The notes under the pieces are model-generated. The model was not told where the DNA came from, searched no databases, and saw nothing but the letters and a program-made list of their open reading frames with translations. 6,611 nt of DNA from positions 11,640 through 18,250 of the forward strand of contig NVVO01000004.1 of assembly GCA_002733385.1 (NCBI GenBank). Direction: 5' to 3'. Source of the stretch: Robiginitomaculum sp. (GTDB lineage: Bacteria > Pseudomonadota > Alphaproteobacteria > Caulobacterales > Maricaulaceae). The translations under genes were made by a program, and so were the position numbers. Positions 1-5,826 of the stretch are shown piece after piece; positions within the stretch are counted from its first letter, which is position 1, and every line of letters starts with the position of its first letter.

Positions 1-791
1 TGCAAACCCGGATATTTGAGCTGCATAAATTGCAGGTCTGACAAAATATTGCCCAAATGCTCATCATGACTACCTTGGGTGCCGCCCATTTGCATCTGCC
101 CGACTTCGGGTAGTTTTAAATCACCGGCTTGCGCCAACAGGTTTTGCGTGTCCGTCTGCCAGTCTTTATAAGAATTGGTAAAATCAGCCGTAAGACCACT
201 GTCCGTAACTTGTGCCAAAATATGGTCAATTGCGAACATTTCGCCCGTATACCGCCACAGGCAAGACAGGGCGTCGGCCATCCGGTCTTTGCTTTCCTCC
301 GTACCGTCCCCAAGCCTTAACACCCAGGTTTTCGCAAACCGAATATGATAGGCGATTTCCTTGAGAGATTTTTCGGCTATTGCCGCCAGGTGTTTATCGG
401 TGGAGCTCAGCAAAGTTTGATATTGCCGTTTCTGCATGGTCGAGAACAAATATTGGCGTAAAACAATATGGGCAAAATCCACATTGGGCTGGGCCACGAG
501 CAGCAGGTTTGTATATTGGGCTTCGGAGCGGCTCAGGGCCAGAGCATCCGCATTTGGGGCCAGGTCTTCCAGGGTCAAAACATGTTCGAACAATAATTTG
601 GCCTGGCCGATTAAATCCAGCGAGATATTGGTCAGAGCGATGTCCAGTTCCATCTCTGGTGCATGACCGCACATTTCGGAAAGACGTTGGCCTAAAATAA
701 GCGCATTGTCCGCCAAGCGCAGCATATAGGCCGTTTCGGCACTGGTGGGTGTTTGCGGTATTTGCACGGCAATATTATTTGTAGCTGTCAT
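1..791 (-). CDS. paaC: PaaC, structural subunit of phenylacetyl-CoA 1,2-epoxidase (3' end cut by window edge)
   Basis: This gene encodes the PaaC subunit of the multicomponent ring 1,2-phenylacetyl-CoA epoxidase, a soluble cytoplasmic complex. PaaC has a ferritin-like fold and pairs with the catalytic subunit PaaA, but in the characterised E. coli enzyme it carries no metal centre. I translated the frame by hand: 263 residues are visible with no stop. Recognisable family blocks are RLSEMCGHAPEMELDIAL (residues 36-53), LDLIGQAK (58-65), LLLVAQPN (96-103), LKEIAYHIRFAKTW (143-156) and the C-terminal DEHLGNILSDLQFMQL (243-258). In E. coli PaaC the protein ends a few residues past this last block, so only a few codons and the stop are missing. 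The ATG is preceded by GAGGTGG, which overlaps the paaB stop codon, and the gap to paaB is 7 nt, so the two are almost certainly co-transcribed and coupled. paaD and paaE would be expected next, beyond the left edge. Confidence 0.96.
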   Translation of the reverse strand, partial: MTATNNIAVQIPQTPTSAETAYMLRLADNALILGQRLSEMCGHAPEMELDIALTNISLDLIGQAKLLFEHVLTLEDLAPNADALALSRSEAQYTNLLLVAQPNVDFAHIVLRQYLFSTMQKRQYQTLLSSTDKHLAAIAEKSLKEIAYHIRFAKTWVLRLGDGTEESKDRMADALSCLWRYTGEMFAIDHILAQVTDSGLTADFTNSYKDWQTDTQNLLAQAGDLKLPEVGQMQMGGTQGSHDEHLGNILSDLQFMQLKYPGL

Positions 792-798
792 GGCCACC

Positions 799-1083
799 TC
801 ACATGTTTTTCACACCGTCAGGCACGGTGTAAAATGTTGGGTGGCGGTAAATTTTATCATCTGCCGGATCAAATAACTCCCCATCCTGGGCTGGATCTGA
901 TGCAATAATATCTGCGGATTTTATAATCCAGAGCGAGCTGGCCTCGCCGCGTCTTGTGTACAAATCACGGGCCGACAAAATGGCCGTCTGGGCGTCCTGA
1001 GCGTGAACACTGCCTGCATGTTTGTGGGCCAAGCCATTTTTGGAGCGGATAAAAACCTCAAAAAGATGCCAATTATCAGTCAT
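799..1083 (-). CDS. paaB: PaaB, small subunit of phenylacetyl-CoA 1,2-epoxidase
   Basis: This gene encodes PaaB, the small accessory subunit of the phenylacetyl-CoA epoxidase. Its exact role is less clear than that of PaaA or PaaC; it is regarded as a bridging or assembly subunit. The protein is 94 residues, against 95 in E. coli. It shows the family blocks WHLFEVFIRSKNGLAHKHAGS (split here as residues 5-14 and 15-25), ARDLYTRRGE (38-47), LWIIKSADIIAS (51-62) and the conserved C-terminus KIYRHPTFYTVPDG (77-90). I chose the ATG at 1081-1083 because it follows AAGGGA six bases upstream and matches the family N-terminus. The frame stays open to an upstream start near 1254, but that would overlap paaA by about 140 bases and adds non-family sequence. 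It lies 29 nt downstream of paaA and 7 nt upstream of paaC, in one operon. Confidence 0.97.
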   Translation of the reverse strand: MTDNWHLFEVFIRSKNGLAHKHAGSVHAQDAQTAILSARDLYTRRGEASSLWIIKSADIIASDPAQDGELFDPADDKIYRHPTFYTVPDGVKNM

Positions 1084-1112
1084 AATTATTCCCTTAATCG
1101 CTAAATAATCCG

Positions 1113-2126
1113 TTATGCCGCCTGTTTTTTGGCCGCCTGCTTTTTGGCATAGGCTTCGGCCGCTGCCCGCACCCAAATGCCGTCCTTGGCAGCAGCGCGC
1201 CGGGCCCGTATCCGGTCTTTGCCGCAAGCACCGCCGTCCTTGATCACGGCCCAAAATTCGCCCCAGTCAATATCGCCGTGGTCATAGGAGCCGCGCTCTT
1301 CATTCCATTTTAAATCCGGATCCGGGATGGTCAGACCAAGAAACTCGGCTTGTGGTACGGTGGCGTCAATAAATCTCTGCCGCAATACATCATTGGAGTG
1401 GCGCTTTATTTTCCACTTCATGTTCTGGGAGGAATGGGTCGAGGCGCTGTCGCTTGGCCCAAACATCATCAAAGACGGCCACCAATAGCGGTTGATGCTA
1501 TCTTGGGCCAATTGTTTTTGCTCCGGCGTGCCTTGTGCCAACACGGTGACAATTTCGTAGCCCTGGCGTTGATGGAAGCTTTCTTCCTTGCACACCCGCA
1601 CCATGGCCCGTGCATAGGGGCCGTAGGAACAGCGACATAGGGGGATCTGGTTGGTGATCGCCGCTCCGTCGACCAGCCAGCCAATGGTGCCAATATCGGC
1701 CCAACTTGGAGCCGGATAATTGAAGATGGTTGAGTATTTGGCTTTGCCCGACAACAAGTCCGCCACCATATCGTCCCTGGAACGGCCCAAAGTTTCGGCG
1801 GCAGAATATAGATACAAACCATGCCCGGCCTCATCCTGAATTTTGGCCAGTAATATAAGTTTGCGTTTCAAAGTCGGCGCCCGCGTCACCCAATTGCCTT
1901 CCGGCAATTGCCCGATAATTTCCGAATGGGCATGTTGGGAAATTTGCCGCAATAATGTAGCGCGGTATTTTTCCGGCATGGCGTCTTTAGCTTCTATTAT
2001 ATCGCCATTATCAATGCGCTTTTGGAAGGCGTCCCATAAATTGGCGTCGTCTAGGTTTGAAGTGGGCAAAGCCTGCTGGTCAGCAGATTTTTTCTCTTTT
2101 TCAGTGCGTAGGTCAGTTGAATACAT
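1113..2126 (-). CDS. paaA: PaaA, catalytic diiron oxygenase subunit of phenylacetyl-CoA 1,2-epoxidase
   Basis: PaaA is the catalytic alpha subunit that uses O2 and electrons from PaaE to epoxidise the aromatic ring of phenylacetyl-CoA. It belongs to the ferritin-like bacterial multicomponent monooxygenases. The 337-residue protein shows the carboxylate/histidine iron ligand pattern: E69 in QHAHSE, the first ExxH as E99-A-G-H102 in QDEAGHG, D153 in WLVDGAA, and the second ExxH as E182-S-F-H185 in CKEESFHQRQG. Other conserved blocks are LPEGNWVTRAPTL (74-86), SWADIGTIGWLVDG (141-154) and MMFGP (220-224). The E. coli protein is 309 residues. The extra length here is about 28 N-terminal residues, which are charged and low in similarity, plus a short C-terminal Lys/Gln/Ala tail. 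The ATG has only a weak upstream purine stretch (CGAAG), so the exact start is less certain than the identity. It is the first gene of paaABC, with an 18-bp palindrome 18 nt upstream. Confidence 0.97.
   Translation of the reverse strand: MYSTDLRTEKEKKSADQQALPTSNLDDANLWDAFQKRIDNGDIIEAKDAMPEKYRATLLRQISQHAHSEIIGQLPEGNWVTRAPTLKRKLILLAKIQDEAGHGLYLYSAAETLGRSRDDMVADLLSGKAKYSTIFNYPAPSWADIGTIGWLVDGAAITNQIPLCRCSYGPYARAMVRVCKEESFHQRQGYEIVTVLAQGTPEQKQLAQDSINRYWWPSLMMFGPSDSASTHSSQNMKWKIKRHSNDVLRQRFIDATVPQAEFLGLTIPDPDLKWNEERGSYDHGDIDWGEFWAVIKDGGACGKDRIRARRAAAKDGIWVRAAAEAYAKKQAAKKQAA
1119..1148 (-). repeat. 15-bp tandem duplication at the 3' end of paaA
   Basis: Positions 1119-1133 and 1134-1148 are adjacent 15-bp copies that differ at one base (T at 1125, C at 1140). 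They encode the repeated pentapeptide AKKQA at the PaaA C-terminus, immediately before the final Ala codon and stop. It preserves the frame and lies outside the conserved core. Confidence 0.85.
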
Positions 2127-2132
2127 GGGCTT

Positions 2133-2161
2133 CGTATATATAAGTTTGACCGATCGGTCAA
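2133..2161 (-). promoter_or_regulatory. Candidate paaA promoter overlapping the palindrome
   Basis: Reading the minus strand, TTGACC (2161-2156, five of six matches to the sigma70 -35 TTGACA) is followed by an alternating TA stretch. TATATA lies after a 15-bp spacer (2140-2135) and TATACG after a 17-bp spacer (2138-2133). If this is the promoter, the -35 lies inside the palindromic operator, which would suit repression by occlusion. The transcript would then start within a few bases of the paaA ATG, which is unusually short. This is pattern matching only. Confidence 0.3.
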
Positions 2162-2162
2162 A
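2145..2162. promoter_or_regulatory. Perfect 18-bp palindromic operator upstream of paaA
   Basis: The sequence TTTGACCGATCGGTCAAA is an exact inverted repeat centred between 2153 and 2154. It lies 18 nt upstream of the paaA ATG in the space between divergent paaA and the desaturase. The half-site TTGACC is shared with a palindrome at the paaI/paaG divergent promoter (6275-6286). Palindromes of this size and base content are typical of TetR-family repressors, and TetR-family PaaR proteins control paa genes in several bacteria. Assignment to such a regulator is inference, because no regulator gene is in the window. Confidence 0.75.
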
Positions 2163-2215
2163 TGTTATTTTCTAAAAAAACCAAGAGATAGTGGACACGG
2201 GGCATCCTCACGTAA

Positions 2216-2244
2216 TTGTTAGCATTAAAATTCGGAAATATTGT
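2216..2244 (+). promoter_or_regulatory. Weak candidate promoter for the desaturase
   Basis: TTGTTA (2216-2221) and TATTGT (2239-2244) are separated by 17 bp and each match four of six positions of the sigma70 consensus. This would give an mRNA leader of about 55 nt. The region is AT-rich, so chance matches are likely. Confidence 0.22.
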
Positions 2245-2270
2245 GGATTAAGCTTCAATTTACTCTTAGA

Positions 2271-2293
2271 TGTGATATTGATTCGCAATCACA
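2271..2293. repeat. Inverted repeat just upstream of the desaturase ribosome binding site
   Basis: TGTGAT (2271-2276) and ATCACA (2288-2293) are exact inverted arms 11 bases apart. Inside lies a second overlapping inverted pair, TGATT (2279-2283) and AATCA (2287-2291). The element ends two bases before the AGGGAA ribosome binding site (2295-2300) of the desaturase. It could be an operator or a small hairpin in the leader. The arm spacing does not fit the CRP pattern (TGTGA-N6-TCACA), and the TTGAT-N5-ATCAC reading is one base too wide for FNR. Confidence 0.45.
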
Positions 2294-2305
2294 CAGGGAA
2301 ATTTA

Positions 2306-3331
2306 ATGCAGCAAACAACGAATTCGTCACAACAAACAGACACATCAGCAAAAGACTGGATGCGGATTTTACTGCCCTACCGCCAACCAAAACTTGGGCG
2401 CAGCATGTTTGAAATTGGTGTCACCATTGCACCGTTTTTTCTTTTAGCTATTGCGGCTTATTGGGCGTTAAGTGTTCATTACGCCTTGAGTCTGGTGTTC
2501 TCGCTTTTGGCGGCTGGTTTTCTGGTGCGGCTGTTTATTATCCAGCACGATTGTTCCCACGGCGCATTTTTCAAAACCAAAACCCTAAACAATTGGGTCG
2601 GTCGCATACTTGGGGTGATTACTATGACACCATTTGCCATTTGGCGGCGCGCCCATCTTACCCACCACGGTGCGTCTGGGAATTTGGACAACCGGGGGGT
2701 TGGCGACATTCATATGTTGACGGTCGAGGAATATAAAGCCCGCTCGGCCAAAGGGCGTCTGGCTTACCGTCTTTACCGCCATCCCATTGTCATGTTTTTG
2801 ATCGGCCCGATTTATGTATTTCTCATTGCCCAGCGTCTGCCCGACAAATTTCTGCGCGGGCAGCCCAAATACTGGTTTAGCGCCATGGGCACCAATTTGC
2901 TGATAGGCTTGGTGATTAGTTCGTTGATTTACTTTTTTGGACTTGTCCCGTTTTTGCTGGTCTACGGGCCAATGATATTGCTGGCGGGCGCATTGGGAAT
3001 ATGGATGTTTTTCGTGCAACACCAGTTTGAAGATACCCATTGGGACGCTGGCGAAAACTGGGACCGTAACGAGGCGGCCTTGTTTGGTAGCTCCCATTAT
3101 GATTTACCGAAACCCTTGCGCTGGATTACCGGAAATATCGGTATCCACCATGTCCATCACTTGAACTCCCGCATCCCGTTTTACCGCCTGACCGAAGCCC
3201 TGCGCGATCATCCAAAATTGGTCGGCATTAAACGCCTGACATTACGCGAAAGCCTGAAATGCGTAAGGCTAAAATTATGGGACGAACAGGCCAGAAAGCT
3301 GGTGACGATCAAAGCGGCAATGGCGGTTTAG
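2306..3331 (+). CDS. Membrane-bound fatty acid desaturase (DesA-like)
   Basis: This is an integral membrane di-iron fatty-acid desaturase, 341 residues. All three histidine boxes are present: H81-D-C-S-H85 (HxxxH), H117-L-T-H120-H121 (HxxHH) and H281-H-V-H284-H285 (HxxHH). The VQHQFEDTHW block at 237-246 is also typical of acyl-lipid desaturases. Hydrophobic segments lie at about 36-55, 58-79, 159-176, 193-212 and 214-237, so the boxes would face the cytoplasm. Family knowledge says such enzymes insert a cis double bond into membrane lipid acyl chains using ferredoxin or cytochrome electrons; position specificity (delta-9, delta-12 or other) cannot be read here. The ATG follows AGGGAA with a 5-nt spacer. 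It is transcribed divergently from paaA and ends one base before the stop of the facing gene. No known step of phenylacetate breakdown needs it, so the association may be positional only. Confidence 0.93.
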   Translation: MQQTTNSSQQTDTSAKDWMRILLPYRQPKLGRSMFEIGVTIAPFFLLAIAAYWALSVHYALSLVFSLLAAGFLVRLFIIQHDCSHGAFFKTKTLNNWVGRILGVITMTPFAIWRRAHLTHHGASGNLDNRGVGDIHMLTVEEYKARSAKGRLAYRLYRHPIVMFLIGPIYVFLIAQRLPDKFLRGQPKYWFSAMGTNLLIGLVISSLIYFFGLVPFLLVYGPMILLAGALGIWMFFVQHQFEDTHWDAGENWDRNEAALFGSSHYDLPKPLRWITGNIGIHHVHHLNSRIPFYRLTEALRDHPKLVGIKRLTLRESLKCVRLKLWDEQARKLVTIKAAMAV

Positions 3332-3332
3332 G

Positions 3333-3716
3333 TTAACGGGTCATACCACTATCAAAAAGGGAGATAACGACATCCATTTGCTGGTTATGCTGCTTTTGTT
3401 CACCCGCCATAATTTTTTGCCATAACAATTGTTTGTTTGTTTTTAATTCAGGGTTTTGTCTGAGAAGTTCTAATGCCATTAGAGCATATCTTTTATTGGC
3501 CTGAGAATTTGTATATTGCCCAGACGGAACTCCAATAATTTCACCCATTTCACAAAGACCAAGATAAGCATTTCTTGGACACCCTTTTGCTCTTGAAGAG
3601 GCGCTATCGGGGAAAGCACTTTGAGCGGCTGCTTGCCAAGCTGAACGTGGTGTAAGGTTACGGTTTTCCAATATTCTATTCGTTGCTGAAATTGCTACTT
3701 GTCCAAATTTTCCCAT
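3333..3716 (-). CDS. Small conserved protein of unknown function (DUF6979-like)
   Basis: This is a 127-residue soluble protein with no signal peptide or membrane segment. The N-terminal half looks like a conserved domain: MGKFGQVAISAT (1-12), SAWQAAAQSAFPDSASSRAKGCPRN (split as 25-35 and 36-49), AYLGLCEMGEIIGVPSGQYT (50-69) and a helical ANKRYALMALELL (73-85). Two cysteines lie at C46 and C55. From memory this pattern resembles a small uncharacterised family listed as DUF6979, but I could not check it and give no function. The start is well supported: AAGGAG six bases upstream and an extended -10 promoter. GC by hand count over 3361-3720 is about 40 percent, lower than the paa genes, and the upstream gap is about 22 percent. 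This suggests a separately acquired single-gene unit. It faces the desaturase with a one-base gap and is 97 nt downstream of paaZ, so read-through from paaIZ is possible. Confidence 0.85.
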   Translation of the reverse strand: MGKFGQVAISATNRILENRNLTPRSAWQAAAQSAFPDSASSRAKGCPRNAYLGLCEMGEIIGVPSGQYTNSQANKRYALMALELLRQNPELKTNKQLLWQKIMAGEQKQHNQQMDVVISLFDSGMTR

Positions 3717-3722
3717 AATTAG

Positions 3723-3728
3723 CTCCTT
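3723..3728 (-). promoter_or_regulatory. Strong ribosome binding site for the small unknown gene
   Basis: AAGGAG on the minus strand, six bases before the ATG at 3716-3714. It fixes the start of the 127-residue protein and supports that the gene is expressed. Confidence 0.85.
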
Positions 3729-3748
3729 GTTTTTTTAAAGACAAAAAC

Positions 3749-3757
3749 ATTATAACA
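3749..3757 (-). promoter_or_regulatory. Extended -10 promoter for the small unknown gene
   Basis: On the minus strand the sequence reads TGTTATAAT, a perfect extended -10 element (TGnTATAAT). The best -35 candidates, such as CTATTA at a 17-bp spacer, are poor, which is usual for extended -10 promoters. A start near 3742 would give a leader of about 25 nt containing the AAGGAG site. It lies in the AT-rich gap downstream of paaZ, so the small gene can be transcribed independently of the paa genes. Confidence 0.6.
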
Positions 3758-3813
3758 GAATTAATAAAGAATAATAGTTCATCACTTAGATAGTTAGTTA
3801 GGCATGTAGTTAA

Positions 3814-5826
3814 TTATTCCGCAAACGCCACCATAGTCAATAATTCATAGCGAGCGCAAACATCCCCGTTCTGATTGGTGATCTCCACATCCCAACCGAC
3901 TTCTCCGTAATCTTCGGTGCGGCGTTTTTTGCGGCGCACGGTGAGCGCGACTTTAATTTCGTCGCCTGCATAGACCGGGGTCATAAAGGCCAGATTGTTA
4001 AGCCCAGTATTGGCCAAGACGGGACCGGGGTCGGGGGAGACAAACAAGCCCGCCGCCCATGACAGCAATAAATAACCATGGGCAACCCGGTCTTCAAAAA
4101 ACGGATTGGCGGCAGCGGCGTCCGCGTTCATATGGGCGTAAAATGTATCGCCCGTGGAATTGGCAAATAATTCGATGTCCTTAATGGTCACCTTGCGTGA
4201 TTTGGTTTGCAGCTGGTCGCCGATATGCAGGTCTTTATAGATGCGCCGAAACGGATGGGTTTCCACTTTGCGAGCCTTGGCACCCGGTATCCATTCACCG
4301 GTAATATTGGCAATCACGGCTGGACTGCCCTGAATTGCGGTGCGCTGCATATAATGCATGAAGCCGCGCACCCCGCCCATTTCCTCGCCGCCGCCGGCCC
4401 GGCCAGGGCCGCCGTGAACCAGATGGGGCATGGGTGAGCCGTGACCGGTACTTTCGCCGCCGCTGTCCCGGTCGCCGATCAACATCCGGCCATGAAACGC
4501 CGAAGCGCCTATGACCAAATTACGGGTGAAGTCGCCGTCATAACTGAACACGGAAGCGACAAGTGAGCCGCCGCCTTTGTTGAGCAAGCGTACCGCTTCG
4601 TCGCTACCATTATAGGCCATCAAAGTGCTGACCGGGCCAAAAGCTTCGACCTGGTGGACGGCAGATTTCTCCAATGGATCATCACAGCGCATGACAATGG
4701 GTTCAAGATAAGCGCCATTGTCATTGGAAAACCGCTCGGCATTACCGATAACCACCGGGTTTTCCGCCGACAAAATGCCCAGTTTTTCCAAAACGTCCGC
4801 TCGTTGGCCCTGACCCGCCAAAGCTCCCATCTGGGTGGATTTACCGCGAGGGTCTCCAATGGTGATTTCGGCCAAGCGTTCCGAAAGTGTCGCCACAGTT
4901 TCGTCCATAAATTGTTGCGGCACCAATGCACGGCGAATGGCGGTACATTTTTGTCCGGCCTTTACGGTAAGCTCATTGATCACTTCATTGATGAACAAAT
5001 CAAATTCAGGCGTGCCGGGAGCGGCGTCCGGGCCAAGCACGCAACCGTTTAAGCTATCTTGTTCAGCAATAAACCGGGTCGAGTTTTCGGTAATATTGGG
5101 ACGGCTACGCAACATCTGGGCGGTACTGGCGGATCCGGTGAACGATATCACGTCTTGGCAGGTAACATGGTCAAGCAAATCACCGGTGGAGCCGCAAATC
5201 AATTGCACCGCACCTTCGGGCAATATCTCGGACGTGACCATCATGCGCACCATAGCTTCGGTCAAATATGAACCATCGCTGGCCGGTTTGATAATCACGG
5301 GTACGCCAGCGATAAAGGCCGGGCCAAATTTTTCCAGCGCACACCAGACCGGGAAATTATAAGCATTAATATGTATGGCCGCGCCTTGCAGAGGCAATGC
5401 AATATGCTGGCCCATAAATGTCCCCCCACGCGACAAAGTCTCAAGCCCGCCGTCCACATAAACATTACCGTCGGGCATATTGCGCCTTGTGATGCCGGAA
5501 ACCGCAAACAAAGTACCAAACCCGCCCTCAATATCGATCCAGCTATCGGCGCGGGTCGCCCCTGTGCAATAGGACAGTTCGTAAAGTTCTTCCTTACGGC
5601 CCATCATATATTGGGCCAAGGCCTTGAGCATATAGGCGCGGTCATGGAAGCCGTATTTGCGCAAATTTGGCCCGCCGACCGTGCGGGCATAGTCGAGCAT
5701 GGCGGCAAAATTCAGGCCCGCGGACGAGGTTTTGGCGACGGTTTTGCCGGTGACCGAATCCCGTAAATCCCGGTGACCGGACGTACCCGAAACCCATTTA
5801 CCTTGCGCGTAATTTTCCAATAACAT
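3814..5826 (-). CDS. paaZ: PaaZ, bifunctional oxepin-CoA hydrolase / 3-oxo-5,6-dehydrosuberyl-CoA semialdehyde dehydrogenase
   Basis: PaaZ opens the oxepin-CoA ring and oxidises the resulting semialdehyde with NADP+, giving 3-oxo-5,6-dehydrosuberyl-CoA. The protein is 670 residues (E. coli 681) and both domains look intact. The N-terminal aldehyde dehydrogenase spans about 1-515. It has the cofactor-site blocks INAYNFPVW (153-161), IIKPAS (178-183) and SFTGSAST (228-235), the general-base E255 in AEQDSLN, and the catalytic C294 in AGQKCTAIRR. The C-terminal MaoC-like (R)-hydratase domain spans about 530-670, with the catalytic pair D560 and H565 in TGDTFYAH and the block RVAHGYLLLSWAAGLFV (580-596). 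The ATG follows the paaI stop with no gap, and its ribosome binding site (GGAG, 5836-5833) lies inside the last paaI codons. If the dehydrogenase half fails, the aldehyde can cyclise to a tropone-type dead end, so the fusion keeps the two steps together. Confidence 0.97.
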   Translation of the reverse strand: MLLENYAQGKWVSGTSGHRDLRDSVTGKTVAKTSSAGLNFAAMLDYARTVGGPNLRKYGFHDRAYMLKALAQYMMGRKEELYELSYCTGATRADSWIDIEGGFGTLFAVSGITRRNMPDGNVYVDGGLETLSRGGTFMGQHIALPLQGAAIHINAYNFPVWCALEKFGPAFIAGVPVIIKPASDGSYLTEAMVRMMVTSEILPEGAVQLICGSTGDLLDHVTCQDVISFTGSASTAQMLRSRPNITENSTRFIAEQDSLNGCVLGPDAAPGTPEFDLFINEVINELTVKAGQKCTAIRRALVPQQFMDETVATLSERLAEITIGDPRGKSTQMGALAGQGQRADVLEKLGILSAENPVVIGNAERFSNDNGAYLEPIVMRCDDPLEKSAVHQVEAFGPVSTLMAYNGSDEAVRLLNKGGGSLVASVFSYDGDFTRNLVIGASAFHGRMLIGDRDSGGESTGHGSPMPHLVHGGPGRAGGGEEMGGVRGFMHYMQRTAIQGSPAVIANITGEWIPGAKARKVETHPFRRIYKDLHIGDQLQTKSRKVTIKDIELFANSTGDTFYAHMNADAAAANPFFEDRVAHGYLLLSWAAGLFVSPDPGPVLANTGLNNLAFMTPVYAGDEIKVALTVRRKKRRTEDYGEVGWDVEITNQNGDVCARYELLTMVAFAE

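Noticed and set aside
380..700. Plus-strand open frame of 106 residues opposite paaC
   Set aside because: It is antisense to strongly conserved paaC sequence, has no clear ribosome binding site and no recognisable domain.
799..1254. Longer reading of paaB starting near 1254
   Set aside because: The extra 57 residues overlap paaA in another frame and match nothing in the PaaB family; the ATG at 1083 has a good ribosome binding site and the family length.
2278..2292. FNR/Anr-like box upstream of the desaturase
   Set aside because: The halves read TTGAT-N5-ATCAC; the FNR consensus needs a 4-bp gap and ATCAA, so it does not fit.
2271..2293. CRP-like site upstream of the desaturase
   Set aside because: TGTGA and TCACA are 13 bp apart rather than 6.
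2191..2412. Plus-strand open frame of 73 residues overlapping the desaturase start
   Set aside because: It overlaps the well-supported desaturase start in another frame and shows no family pattern.
3717..3813. Terminator downstream of paaZ
   Set aside because: Only short TTAGTTAG-like repeats and AT-rich sequence are seen; no stable GC stem followed by a T run on the minus strand.
4835..5766. Several plus-strand open frames (up to 175 residues) opposite paaZ
   Set aside because: They are shadows of the paaZ reading frame; the paaZ frame is conserved throughout, including all catalytic residues.
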